From Miscanthus floridulus (Eukaryota; Streptophyta; Magnoliopsida; Poales; Poaceae): a stretch of DNA of 64,000 nucleotides. The notes under the pieces were generated by a model. The model searched no databases and was not told where the DNA came from. It saw only the letters and a list, made by a program, of their open reading frames with translations. Shown here piece after piece: positions 34,823 through 45,576 of the stretch. How positions within the stretch are numbered: the stretch's first letter is position 1; each line of letters starts with the position of its first letter. The translations under genes were made by a program, and so were the position numbers. The stretch lies in contig NC_089582.1 of NCBI RefSeq assembly GCF_019320115.1, positions 117,946,657-118,010,656 of the forward strand. Reading direction: 5' to 3'.

Positions 34823-36418
34823 ATGTTTCCTTACGTACTCGCGGCCGCCGGCGTGCTTATCGTCTTCCTCTATGCCGTCAAGAACCGTCGAGGCAGCAAG
34901 CTCCCGCCATCACCTCCGTCGCTGCCGCTGATCGGTCACCTCCACCTCATCGGCCGCCTCGCGCACCGCTCCCTGCGCAAGCTGCAAATTCGCTACGGCG
35001 GGAGCGGTGGCCTCCTCTACCTGCAGCTCGGGCGCAGGCGGACCTTGGTGGTGTCCACTGCCGCGGCGGCAGCGGATTTGTTCAGGAACCACGACCTCGC
35101 CTTCGCCTCCCGCCCGCACAGCGTGTCAGGTGACAAGATGATGTATGGCTGCAGCAACGTGTCGTTCGCGCCATATGGCGGGCACTGGCGCCGGGGCAAG
35201 AAGATCGCCACGGTCCACCTCCTCTCCCAGCGCCGCGTGGAGTCGTTCGCGCCTGTGCGGGCCGCCGAGGCGGCAGCGCTGGTCGCACGTACCCGCCGTG
35301 CCGCGGAGGCGGGGGAGGCCGTGGAGCTGAGGGAGCTCCTGTACGGCTACACCAACGCGGTGGTCACCCGCGCGGCCACCGGTGCCGCCGGGGCAACAGC
35401 AGAGAGGCTGAAACAGCTGTTGGGGAACTCCGCGGCGCTGATGGTGGGCTTCCAACCGGAGTACGTGCTGCCGGACGCGCCGGCGAGGTTTGTGAGATGG
35501 GCGACGGGCCTTGATAAGAAGCTCGACGACATGGCCGAGGCGTGGGACAAGTTCCTGTCCGAGATAGTGGCCGCACACAAGGAGCCGGGTGACGATGCAG
35601 GGGAGGAGGATGGGGACTTCTTGGATGCCTTGCTTCGGCTGAGGGAAGAAGGCGCCGATGGGCTCGAGCTCACAGACGATCGCATCAAAGCTACCATCGA
35701 GGATATCTTCGAGAAATTCTCTTCTAGTATCTCATCAAGAAATGTTTACTGCCAATAATCCAATACTGTTCCTCTCATCCGTGCTCGATTATTGCGTCTG
35801 CAGGACATGATAGCCGCTGCAACTGAAACATCATCTCAAACGCTGGAATGGACCATGGCAGAACTCATCGCCAACCCGCGGGTGCTGGGCAAGCTCCAAG
35901 ACGAGATAGCGCGAGTCGTCAACGCCGACCAGCCGGCCATCTCTGAACCCGACCTAGCAGAATGGAATATCTGAAGGCAGTGTTCAAAGAGGTGCTTCGG
36001 CTCCACGCACCAGCGCCGCTCCTCGTCCCGCACGAATCAACAACGCCTGCGGTCGTGCAGGGCTACGAGATCCCGGCCAAGACGGCGCTCTTCGTCAACG
36101 TGTGGGCCATCGGGCGGGACCCCGCTGTGTGGGACGCACCGGACGAGTTCCGCCCGGAGCGGTTCATGGGCGGCAGTCCCTCGGTGGACTTCAGAGGGAC
36201 CGACTACCAGCTCATCCCGTTCGGCGCCGGCCGGAGGATCTGCCCCGGCATCAACTTCGCGCTGCCGGTCTTGGAGCTCGCGCTCGTCAGCCTCCTGCGC
36301 CACTTCGAGTGGGCCCGCCGGCATGCGCCCGCCGGACCTCGACAAGGGCGAGGCGCCGGGGCTGACGACGCCACGGCCAGGGGGGACTGCCGCGCTTACA
36401 GCCCCTTGGCGAGCCTAA
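34823..36418 (+). pseudogene. Cytochrome P450, CYP71-clan, pseudogene
   Basis: Intact members are ER-anchored haem monooxygenases, often of specialised metabolism. Exon 1 starts with a membrane anchor (MFPYVLAAAGVLIVFLYAV) and the hinge LPPSPPSLPLIGHLH. It includes the C-helix region (APYGGHWRRGKKI) and ends at ATIE near 35701. Exon 2 starts at 35804 with DMIAAATETSSQTLEW (I-helix). It contains EVLRLH (ExxR), FRPERF and the haem loop FGAGRRICPGINFA with the ligand Cys. Three defects are visible. The expected donor at 35702 reads GA rather than GT and the frame runs into a stop. A one-base loss near 35957 turns the DL-G-RMEYLKAV region out of frame. Another shift near 36318 follows HFEWA, after which the DLDKGEAPGLTTPR tail lies in another frame. 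The stop TAA (36416-36418) is 2 bp before the MULE duplication. CYP71/CYP99-like; the exact subfamily is not assigned. Confidence 0.9.
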
Positions 36419-36429
36419 TTTTTTTATTA

Positions 36430-36610
36430 GGCAATTTTTTTTTTTTTTTTTTTTTTTTGCTGTGGGACATCGCGAAAACAACAAAACAAATTGGCTGCAA
36501 CACACCGCCAATACTTGCTTTTGCTGAGTACCATTATGAAATCGTGAATTATTGCCAGTGGACACCGCCTCCATTAAAATAAAGAAAAACAACAATCAGG
36601 AGATAGAAAG
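36430..36610 (+). repeat. MULE left terminal inverted repeat
   Basis: It begins GGCAA followed by T24, then GCTGTGGGACATCGCGAAAA. The right TIR is highly similar but has only T5, so the left tract expanded, probably by slippage. The TIR ends near GAGATAGAAAG. Confidence 0.9.
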
Positions 36611-36780
36611 CACAGTAAAGAGACGTTTTTACCCCTGCCGGCCTGAGTCCTATCATTTAGGTGGTCCGGTTGGACCAGCTCGGCTCGGCCCCGGTCGTCT
36701 TCTTCCTTTCCCCGTTCTCATTCTCGTCAGTCTCTCTCCCCATCCTCATTCCCCATCTCGACGAACTCTAGCTTCGAGCC

Positions 36781-37407
36781 ATGGCATCGAGCTCGCATTC
36801 CACACCGTTCGGCGCGCCGCACCCAGCTTCGCTGTCGCTCGACCCCTACAGAGACCAAGCTGGATTCTTGCCCTTGGTTCATTGCCACAAGTGCGGAACC
36901 GTTTTCATCGAGCGCGTGTCGCAGAAGCCTGGCAACAAGGGGAAGAGGTTTTATAAGTATCCACTGCTTGAGCATGTAAGTGGTCGTTGACTTCTGATCT
37001 GGTTTTGAGGAGATGCGCATTTTTTTGATTTTTCATCTCTTGTTTGCCAGACCGACTTTGCGTGTGGAGTGTACTACTTTGAGGAACAGTATATCAATTA
37101 CTTGGTCGCCAAAGGCGTTCTTCCTCGCGCTTGTAGTCAGGTTCGAGTTCAGGGTGCCATGGCGCTCGAGGTGATGAGGGAAGGCAATGACAAGGAGAAG
37201 GCCTGCCAAGGATTTGATGGCTGCCAAGATCTGTTGGAGACTGCAGTGATTCATCTCCAAGGTTCAGAGGCACTACTGAAGTCAGTACTTGAGAGCAACA
37301 AGAAATTGTTGACCAACATGAATAAAATTGGAGAGCGGCTGCTTGTAGTTGGTGGTGTAATGGTTTTCGTTTTGGTGTTAGTTCTGTTAGTGTTGTTGGT
37401 CAAGTGA
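36781..37407 (+). CDS. GRF-type zinc-finger protein with C-terminal membrane helix (MULE-borne)
   Basis: Two exons, 36781-36975 and 37051-37407, join in frame at GT-AG sites to give 183 residues without a stop. Residues 31-86 resemble a zf-GRF domain: HCHKCG (Cys35, Cys38), KRFYKYP, then CGVYYFEEQYINYL (Cys70). The canonical FYKCP Cys is Tyr60 here, so one zinc ligand seems lost. Residues 120-158 are predicted coiled coil (LLETAVIHLQGSEALLKSVL). Residues 160-183 are a near-pure Val/Leu membrane helix ending in Lys at the C-terminus, as in tail-anchored proteins. It lies about 170 bp inside the left TIR and faces the transposase gene, so it probably uses a TIR promoter. A role in transposition is inferred only from position; it could be a captured host gene. 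Confidence 0.7.
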
Positions 37408-37783
37408 AGCAGAACAGCAGGTTGTCATGTATCCTGGTTATCATATATCCAGTTAGTGTTGTTGGTCATGGTCATGAACATGTATCCAGTTAGTGTTGTT
37501 GGTCATAAACATGTATCCAGCTTATCTGTACCTTGTTTGAAATCAATGATGCATCTTAACTATGTTGCAAGAAAATGGTCTGCCAAATTGTATCTGAGTT
37601 CATGAATGATGGGACAAGAAAATGGTGTGCCAAATTGTTGCAAAAACATGCATCCAGGTTTAATTTGATCATTTCACACAACAAAGTCTGCCAACTGAGT
37701 TCATGATTGAGATTGCATAACTGAGTTCATAGGTTCATCACACTACATAACATGTTTAGCACACTACATAACAAGTTCACAGG
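37408..37783. repeat. MULE internal region with short repeats
   Basis: Downstream of the GRF gene the DNA is AT-rich, with repeats of CATGTATCCAG(T/C)TTAGTGTTGTTGGTCAT-type units and CACTACATAACA-type units. The latter continue on the other side of the Gypsy insertion (50628-50700), confirming that both flanks are one element. Confidence 0.65.
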
Positions 37784-37788
37784 TCCAT

Positions 37789-38260
37789 TGTGGGGGTATT
37801 AACCCCTATACCCTTACGGCTAAGCTTGGGCTGGCCCGGATCGATGGGTTCAGTCCACCCGAAAGATGACGTGCGGCCCAGTTAACCCGATCGGAGTCCC
37901 GCACAAGGAATCAAGACGGATTTGGTGACCAAGCAGGATCCTGGTCGGTTAGAATAGGAATCCTTATTCGGCCACATATGGCAATTGTAACTGACTAGGA
38001 TTAGTTTCCAGATCTGTAACCCTGCCCCCCGGACTATATAAGGCGGGCAGGGGACCCCTCTAAAAATATCTCTCATTGACATACAGCAATACAAATCAGA
38101 CGTAGGACGTAGGTATTACGCCTTCTTGGCGGCCGAACCTGGATAAAACCTCGTGTCTATCTTGCGTCACCGTCTTGTTTGGGGCTTGCGCATCTGTCTG
38201 CCGATAATCTACTACCTTGGGCATACCCCTAGGTAGACTGCCGACCATATTTCGTCGACA
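37789..38260 (+). repeat. Tat-lineage 5' LTR
   Basis: It starts TGTGGGGGTATTAACC and ends TTTCGTCGACA. GGACTATATAAGGCG (about 38030-38045) is the likely TATA box of the element promoter. It pairs with 50150-50622. Confidence 0.95.
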
Positions 38261-38261
38261 G

Positions 38262-38279
38262 TGGCGCGCCAGGTAGGGG
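38262..38279 (+). other. Primer binding site of the Tat-lineage element
   Basis: TGGCGCGCCAGGTAGGGG begins one base after the 5' LTR, the normal PBS position. I do not assign the tRNA. Confidence 0.75.
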
Positions 38280-38308
38280 GTGTGCGTACTGCTCTCCAAG
38301 CGAACAAG

Positions 38309-41244
38309 ATGGTCATCATCTCCGGCTCCATGGCTACGCCCAACGGCCTCACGTTCACCGTCGGCCAGATCACCTGGACCACCAGCTCCGACGACTCCAT
38401 CGCCACGACCGCGGAGGAGGCATGGATTCAGCCTGCGCCGACGACTACTTTACCTGCATCGGCTACGGCTCCGACCACGGTAAACACGGCTCCGACCACG
38501 ATGAATCTGGCTCCGACCACGGTACATCTGGCTCCGACCACGCCTACAGCCACGCCGGCAACCCGTCATCCGCTTCCCCGCTATAGAGGAAAGCAGATCG
38601 ACGACACCGACCTGCTCGACCCCATTGATCGGGTCGGCATCAAACTCGCTGAAACCCTAGCTCTGGTAAGTACGATTCAAAGCCAACCTAATGAGCAGGT
38701 AACAGCTCCCCACAACAGATCTATCCGACCAGCTCGGGCCGGTCGTCCTGCACGACTTGGAACAGATCTTGTGGTCGTATCTACTCCTGAGGGGCGCTCC
38801 GCTCGTCGCCATCCAGCCTTCGCGACAGGTCTCCGACTCTACGAGTACGAAGTCCCGACGGAGAACCACCAGGTCCAGCTCTACGGCCTACGAAACGCTG
38901 CCTCCAGCTACGCGTACAACCTACGACGCCGCTCGGATCTATGTCCTATTCACCAATCTCGGCCGAAGCCATGCAACATCGTCAACATGGTCCGGATTGA
39001 AGATTATCAGGAAGGGTCTGTCCACACAGTCCGAGAAGGGGACTCTAGCTCCTCATCCGGCATCGCATCCAACGCATCTATCCACACCGAGCTTCAGCGT
39101 CACGAAGATGAAGGCGTCAAATACGATCTGGATCTACCAGACCACGCCCCGGGTTTCCCCAATTTTCGTCTTTCCCGCCAAGACGAGGGGATTTGATCCA
39201 TGTTGTCAGCAATGACGAGCCGCCAGCAGTTGGCGAAATAGAACAAGAAAAGACTGCACGCGAAGCGCGCAATATTGACCGGTTTAATCGCCGCCAAATC
39301 GAAGCTGAAGCAGACCAAGAGGCACGACGCATAAGGCTCCGACCACGTGACCTCAACAATGCTTTCGACAGGGTGGGGGACAAACAAGTCTTCAAGACCC
39401 CAAGCGCCAACGTAGCCGTCGCCATGGCGACAATGCAGCGGTTGCCCAACACTCCCGAGACCCAAGCAGTCCGTGATGACATACAAGCTTATCTGACAGC
39501 TGCTATGGCTCAGACCGCAGAGATGAATCAAGCCTGGGCTCCATCCGTTTCTGTCGAGTCAAGCCACAGCCGCCAATACTCAAGTCGCTCACAGCCACTC
39601 AACCAACGTGGCTCGCGCAATAACGACCCATCGGACAATCGTCAAGGCGGAAACGGTGGTCATGATGGTGATCGGGACGACAACCGCCGCCGGGAGGATA
39701 ACCGCCACGACGTTCGAGGCGACAACCACCGAGATAACCGCGACAATCGCCGTGATAACCACGGTCGCAGGGCTAATCCAGATGGCAATCGAGATCGCCG
39801 CGATGGCAATAACGATCTCCGCCGTCACCTCGTCGGACGTGATCTGCGCGCTCGCATCAACCAGAGAGCCAACGACCGTGCATCCCATGAAAGCTATCGC
39901 CGTATGGAATATGACACTGCCCACGGCCCGCCGGGTTTGAAGCAGTTCACTCCACACCTTCGCCAAGTCATATGGCCCAAGAATTTCAAACTCGAGAAAC
40001 TTCAGAAGTACGACGGCAAGGAAAACCCTGAACTATGGGTCATGCTCTACGAAACTGCGTGCCGCTCAGCCATGGCTGACGAGCACGTCATGTCTAACTA
40101 CTTTCTAGTCGCTGTTGGTCATGCAGGTCACCAATGGCTGGTTAGCTTGCCAGCGAATTATTTTGACTCTTGGCAGGAGCTCAGGCAGGCCTTCATCGAC
40201 AATTTCATCGCTACTTGTGAACAACCCGGCAACAAGTACGATCTGCAACGGATCCGAGATCGGAAGGATGAACCACTACGCGAGTACATTCGGCGTTTCT
40301 CAGAGATGCGCATCAAGGTCCCATCAATATCCGACAACGAAGCAATCGAGGCTTTCGTCACCGGCCTCCGCTTCCACGACGCCCTAAGAGACAAGCTCCT
40401 CCGGAAGAGACCCGAATCGGTCACAGCGCTTTTGGCCACCGCTAAGAAATATGCGGACGCTGACGACGCTAAAAAGATAATCGTTGAAGAAGCAGCAAGG
40501 GTTCCACGCTCCGACCACCCCCCACACCGCGACGATTACCGTGGCAATCGTGGTCAGAACGACAATTTTGACCGCCGCAACCAGCGCAACGACTCCTACG
40601 ACCACCGTGATCAACGTAATCAGCGGCGCAACCGCCGCGACGATTACAGGAGCAAGCGCGCTCGGGAAGACGACGGCGAGGTCAATACTGTGAAAAAGGG
40701 CAGCGGATGTCGAAACTACGAGGACGACTACGCCAAAGCATTGAAGGGACCCTGCCAGCTCCATCCTAAATCGAACCACACCATGGAGAATTGCCGCGTC
40801 CTCAAGACTATCTACACGCGTCAACAGGCTCCGGATACGTCCGACAAGCCTAACGGCGTGGGGGAACAGCGCAACGAGGACAACGATGACGATGATGCAG
40901 ATCCTCGTCATAAATACGTCAAGCCGACTGATCGCGTGCACACCATCATCGGCGGCAAGGTGTCCATTGAGACCAAACGAGAACGCAAGCTGCTCGCCCG
41001 CGCTTGCTTGAACATGGCAAACACCGACAACCTTCTCACCGATCCGTGGCTCCCTCCGTGGTCTCACCGTGAAATCTACTTCAGCAGGAAGGACCAATGG
41101 GCCGCCATACCCGAGCCAGGGCGTTTTCCCCTGGTCCTCGATCCTTGTATCAACAAGGTTCAATTCGACAGGGTACTGATCGACGGCGGCAGCTCCATTA
41201 ATATTCTGTTCAAGAACAGCCTGCCCGCTCTGAAAATAGCCTAG
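38309..41244 (+). pseudogene. Tat-lineage gag and start of protease
   Basis: Gag starts at the ATG at 38309 (MVIISGSMATPNG). A Thr/Pro/Ala-rich N-terminal part ends in a frame change near 39190. The next frame carries the gag core (LEKLQKYDGKENPELW, WLVSLPANYFDSWQELRQAF, REYIRRFSEMRIKV) and Arg/Asp/Asn-rich low-complexity RNA-binding stretches at 39600-39850 and 40500-40680. The protease motif LIDGGSSINILF follows. An in-frame TAG at 41242-41244 interrupts the protease. Confidence 0.88.
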
Positions 41245-41754
41245 GCGGACCTGAAGCCGTACGAGGCACAGTTCTAGGGCGTTCTCCCCGGACAGAGCTC
41301 CACACCTCTCGGGCAGATCACGCTACCTATGCAGTTTGGGACCCCGGACCACTTCCGCACCGACTACGTCAACTTCGTGGTCGCTGATTTCGACGGCACC
41401 TACCATGCTATTCTTGGTCGACCGTCGCTCACCAAGTTCATGGCCATACCTCATTACAGGTATCTGGTGCTCAAGATGCCTACTGAGAAAGGAGTTTTAA
41501 CCCTCAGGGGCAACGTATACGCAGCTTATACTTGCGAGGACGACAGCTTCAAAATAGCAGAGGCCCACGACCTCTCTATTCGCATGGCCGAGACCATGCT
41601 AGACGCTAAGAAGACCTCGGCCGACCACCTGGAGATCCCAGAGCTCGAGGCTCCGCGCAAGAACATTAGGTCTAAGGAGCACAAGATGATCCAGCTGGTC
41701 GAGGGTGATCCCAGCAAAACGGCCCTCATCGGGGCCGACCTGGATCCCAAATAG
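41245..41754 (+). pseudogene. Tat-lineage protease remainder and linker
   Basis: The frame continues from the gag stop through a second stop near 41276 into FRTDYVNFVVADFDGTYHAILGRPSLTKFMA, the normal C-terminal half of the plant Gypsy protease. A linker and a third stop (41752-41754) lie directly before the RT. Three stops in the same frame indicate point mutations rather than programmed recoding. Confidence 0.85.
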
Positions 41755-44700
41755 GAAGACGCGCTCGTCAGGTTCTTGAGGGGCAACGTGGATGTGTTTG
41801 CATGGAAACCTTCCGACATGCCCGGTGTACCTCGGAACTTGATCGAGCACTCCTTAAATGTCAACAGCAAGGCCAAACCAATCAAGCAGAAGCTACGGCG
41901 GTTCGCTCACGACAAAAAGGAGGCGATTAGGGTAGAAGTTACACGACTTTTGGCAGCCGGATTTATCAAAGAAGTGTATCATCCGGAATGGTTAGCCAAC
42001 CCGGTTCTTGTACGCAAAAAGAATAATGAATGGAGAATGTGCGTTGATTACACTGATCTCAACAAACACTGCCCTAAGGACCCCTTTGGTTTACCTCGCA
42101 TAGACGAGGTCGTAGATTCAACCGCTGGTTGCGAGCTGCTTTCCTTTCTCGATTGCTACTCTAGTTATCACCAGATCGCTCTAAAAAAGGACGACCAGAT
42201 CAAGACGTCTTTCATCACGCCTTTCGGCGCCTACTGCTACACGACTATGTCGTTCGGGCTCAAAAACACCGGTGCCACCTACCAACGCGCTATACAGGCC
42301 TGCCTCAACGACGAGATAAAAGACGGCCTCATCGAGGCTTACGTCGACGATGTAGTTGTCAAAACCAAGGAAGCACACACCCTTGTTGACAATCTGGAAC
42401 GCACATTCGCAGCCCTTAATACGTTCCAATGGAAATTAAACCCAAGGAAGTGCATCTTTGGTGTCCCTTCTGGCATATTGCTCGGCAACGTCGTCAGTTA
42501 CAACGGCATACGCCCTAACCCGGAGAAAGTCAAAGCTGCCTTAGACATGAAGCCCCCAAAAAAGGTGAAGGATGTCCAGAAGCTTACCGGCTGCATGGCT
42601 GCTCTAAGCCATTTCATATCAAGATTAGGAGAAAAAGGACTACCGTTCTTCAAACTGCTCAAAGCGTCCGAGAAGTTTGAGTGGTCGGAGGAAGCAGACG
42701 CTGCCTTCACGCAGCTGAAGCAATACCTCACGTCACCTTCGGTACTTACTGCTCCCAAAGAAGACGAAACTCTCCTACTTTACATTGCGGCAACCGATCG
42801 GGTGGTTTCCACTACACTGGTGGTCGAGCGCGACGAGCTGGGCCACGCCTATAAGGTACAGCGGCCAATTTATTTCATTAGTGAGGTACTCAACAAATCC
42901 AAGATCAGGTACCCACAGATTCAGAAACTGCTCTACGCCATACTGATAACATCCCAAAAGTTGAGACATTACTTCGACGGATATCGTGTGGTAGTCGTGA
43001 CCGAGTATCCTTTGGGGGACATCATTCGCAATAAGGATGCGAACGGGCGCATCGTCAAATGGGCAATGGAGCTATGCCCCCTTTCCTTGGAATTTGCAAG
43101 CCGTACTACAATCAAGTCTCAGGCACTCGTCGATTTCATCATCGAGTGGACAGACTTAAGCACGCCTGCCTCTCCGGGATCCGATGAATATTGGACGATG
43201 TACTTCGACGGTTCTCTCAACATTGACGGTGCGGGAGCAGGAGTTCTTTTCGTGTCACCATCCAAGGAGCAGCTCCGGTACGTCCTCAGGATTTATTTCC
43301 CAGCATCTAATAATGCCGCCGAGTACGAAGCATGCCTGCATGGTCTACGCATTGCGATTGAGCTTGGAGTTAAACGTCTCTATGTCTACGGAGATTCGGC
43401 TCTGGTCATCAACCAACTCAACAAGGACTGGGACACGACCAGTGAAAAGATGGACGCATATTGCAAATCGATAAGAAAGCTGGAAGGCAGGTTCTATGGC
43501 ATCGAGTACATACACGTGGTCCGGGACAAGAACCAAGCAGCAGATGCGTTGTCAAAGTTAGGATCATCCCGAGCCAAAATCCCACATGGCGTATTCGTCC
43601 AAGACCTGCTCATGCCTTCCATTGAAGACGAAGATTCAACGACCAACAAAGTTTCAGACCAGCAATTAGTGGCTACGGTTCCGGCACCGAGCACAATCGA
43701 GCCGCTTCCGACCACTCATGAGCCGGACTGGAGAACGCCTTTCATCAAGTACTTGACAGATGGTAGCGGTTATACCGATCGAACAGAAAATGAGCGCCTG
43801 ATGCGTCGTAGTAAGCAGTATCTGCTCGTCGATGGCAATTTATGGCGCAAAAACGCTAAGGAGGAAATCTTAATGAAGTGTATAACCCAGGAGGAAGGCG
43901 AGCATCTCCTAGACCAAATCCACTCTGGCTCCTGCGGCAACCACGCGGCCTCAAGAACACTGGTCGGTAAGGCTTTCCGAGCAGGGTTCTATTGGCCGTC
44001 AGCAGTGGCCGACGCAGAGAAGCTAGTCCGCCGTTGTGAGGGTTGTCAGTTCTTCTCCAAGAGAATCCATGTACCAGCACATGAGATCCAGACGATTCTA
44101 GCCTCTTGGCCCTTCGCCTGCTGGGGACTGGACATGGTCGGGCCTTTCAAACTAGCTCCTGGGAAATTTACATGCGTCTTCGTGCTAATTGATAAATTTT
44201 CTAAGTGGATAGAATACATGCCTCTGGTACAGGCATCTTCAGAGAAAGCTGTCACATTCCTCGACCAGGTCATCCACCGTTTCGGCGTGCCCAACAGCAT
44301 CATTACTGATTTGGGTACTCAGTTCACCGGGAACGCTTTTTGGGACTTCTGCGATGAAAGGAGCATAGTTGTAAAATACGTCTCGGTGGCGTACCCTAGA
44401 GCTAATGGACAAGTCGAGCGGGCAAATGGCATGATTTTGGACGCATTGAAGAAGAGGATGTACAGAGAAAACGATAAAGCTCCTGGCAGATGGCTCAAGG
44501 AGCTACCAGCCGTGGTCTGGGGCCTCCGAACTCAGCCCAGTCGTAACACCGGCGTCTCACCATACTTTATGGTTTACGGCGCTAAGGCAGTCCTCCCACC
44601 AGATATAGCTTTCAGATCAGCACGGGTAGAGAACTTCGACGAGGGCAAGGTCAAGGAAGTACGGGAGCTAGAAATCAACAGCGCAGAGGAGAAAAGGCTC

Positions 44701-44967
44701 GATTCTTGCGTGCGCACGGCCAAGTACCTTGCTGTTTTGCGCAGGTACTACAACAAGAACGTTAAAGAGCGTTTCTTCGTGGTCGGGGACTTAGTACTGA
44801 AGTGGAAGACGAACCAGGCCGGCGTCCACAAACTCGCAACCCCATGGGAGGGACCCTTCATGATCAAGGAAGTCACACGTCCAACGTCTTACAGGTTAGC
44901 TCACCTGGACGGCACGGACGTACCAAACTCGTGGCACATCGACAAGCTTAGACGATTCTATGCTTAA
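41755..44967 (+). CDS. Tat-lineage RT, dual RNase H and integrase
   Basis: The long open frame starts after the linker stop and ends at TAA 44965-44967. RT motifs include WRMCVDYTDLNKHCPKD, MSFGLKNTGATYQR (usually MPFGL) and the catalytic AYVDDVVVK. A first, degenerate RNase H follows (LLLYIAATDRVVSTTLV, GDIIRNKDANGRI). A second archaeal-type RNase H has YFDGSLNIDGAGAG, NNAAEYEACLHGL and YGDSALVINQ. Integrase then shows the HHCC finger, CWGLDMVGPF, IITDLGTQFTG (DNGTQF is usual) and ANGQVERANGMI, and ends WHIDKLRRFYA. The double RNase H supports the Tat assignment. Substitutions in the RT and integrase motifs may weaken activity. Confidence 0.93.
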   Translation, partial: EDALVRFLRGNVDVFAWKPSDMPGVPRNLIEHSLNVNSKAKPIKQKLRRFAHDKKEAIRVEVTRLLAAGFIKEVYHPEWLANPVLVRKKNNEWRMCVDYTDLNKHCPKDPFGLPRIDEVVDSTAGCELLSFLDCYSSYHQIALKKDDQIKTSFITPFGAYCYTTMSFGLKNTGATYQRAIQACLNDEIKDGLIEAYVDDVVVKTKEAHTLVDNLERTFAALNTFQWKLNPRKCIFGVPSGILLGNVVSYNGIRPNPEKVKAALDMKPPKKVKDVQKLTGCMAALSHFISRLGEKGLPFFKLLKASEKFEWSEEADAAFTQLKQYLTSPSVLTAPKEDETLLLYIAATDRVVSTTLVVERDELGHAYKVQRPIYFISEVLNKSKIRYPQIQKLLYAILITSQKLRHYFDGYRVVVVTEYPLGDIIRNKDANGRIVKWAMELCPLSLEFASRTTIKSQALVDFIIEWTDLSTPASPGSDEYWTMYFDGSLNIDGAGAGVLFVSPSKEQLRYVLRIYFPASNNAAEYEACLHGLRIAIELGVKRLYVYGDSALVINQLNKDWDTTSEKMDAYCKSIRKLEGRFYGIEYIHVVRDKNQAADALSKLGSSRAKIPHGVFVQDLLMPSIEDEDSTTNKVSDQQLVATVPAPSTIEPLPTTHEPDWRTPFIKYLTDGSGYTDRTENERLMRRSKQYLLVDGNLWRKNAKEEILMKCITQEEGEHLLDQIHSGSCGNHAASRTLVGKAFRAGFYWPSAVADAEKLVRRCEGCQFFSKRIHVPAHEIQTILASWPFACWGLDMVGPFKLAPGKFTCVFVLIDKFSKWIEYMPLVQASSEKAVTFLDQVIHRFGVPNSIITDLGTQFTGNAFWDFCDERSIVVKYVSVAYPRANGQVERANGMILDALKKRMYRENDKAPGRWLKELPAVVWGLRTQPSRNTGVSPYFMVYGAKAVLPPDIAFRSARVENFDEGKVKEVRELEINSAEEKRLDSCVRTAKYLAVLRRYYNKNVKERFFVVGDLVLKWKTNQAGVHKLATPWEGPFMIKEVTRPTSYRLAHLDGTDVPNSWHIDKLRRFYA

Positions 44968-45576
44968 CTACTGAGATATGTACTCTACTTACATTTTCGA
45001 TTTACTTTAATAAAGCAATTATGATTTCTCCGACCACTCTAATGTGTCACTACGAATTTTATAGATATTCTGACTTAGCCAGTACAAGCCGACCACCACT
45101 CCTTCTACGGTTTTCGGAGCAGGTCCTATCTCCGGTTCCTCCCAACACGTGCACGGGATCCGCTCTCTACGTTGCGGGTGATCGGCAGGTCCCCCCTAGT
45201 TTGACTTGTCCGTGTCCACGTGTGCACAGGTCATGTTACCTCACACTCCGACCACATGCCAACCAGGGCCGCACAAACCCCTCGGGATGATGTGTCGAGC
45301 AAAACGGTACAACTAAACCGAACGTTAACATGTTCCCACTTAGTTACACCAACAAAAAATTTCAAGCTTAAACACGTTTTGTATAAAGCAAACAAGCTTG
45401 TAATGATATACAGTTACGTTATTACAAGCTTGCCTGAAGAGGCTCAAGTTTACAATAACATAACTATGTCCTCCTTCTACAGCTCTAAGCCTATTACATT
45501 GGCTGGTCGGGGAGCAGGGCATTTACTGCTCGTCTCCTCTGATACCCTACTCGAGTCTCGAGGACTCTTGAGCTAA

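Noticed and set aside
41242..41754. The stops between Tat gag and pol as programmed readthrough sites
   Set aside because: Three separate stops occur in the same frame, two of them inside or just after the protease. This fits ordinary mutation better than a recoding signal.
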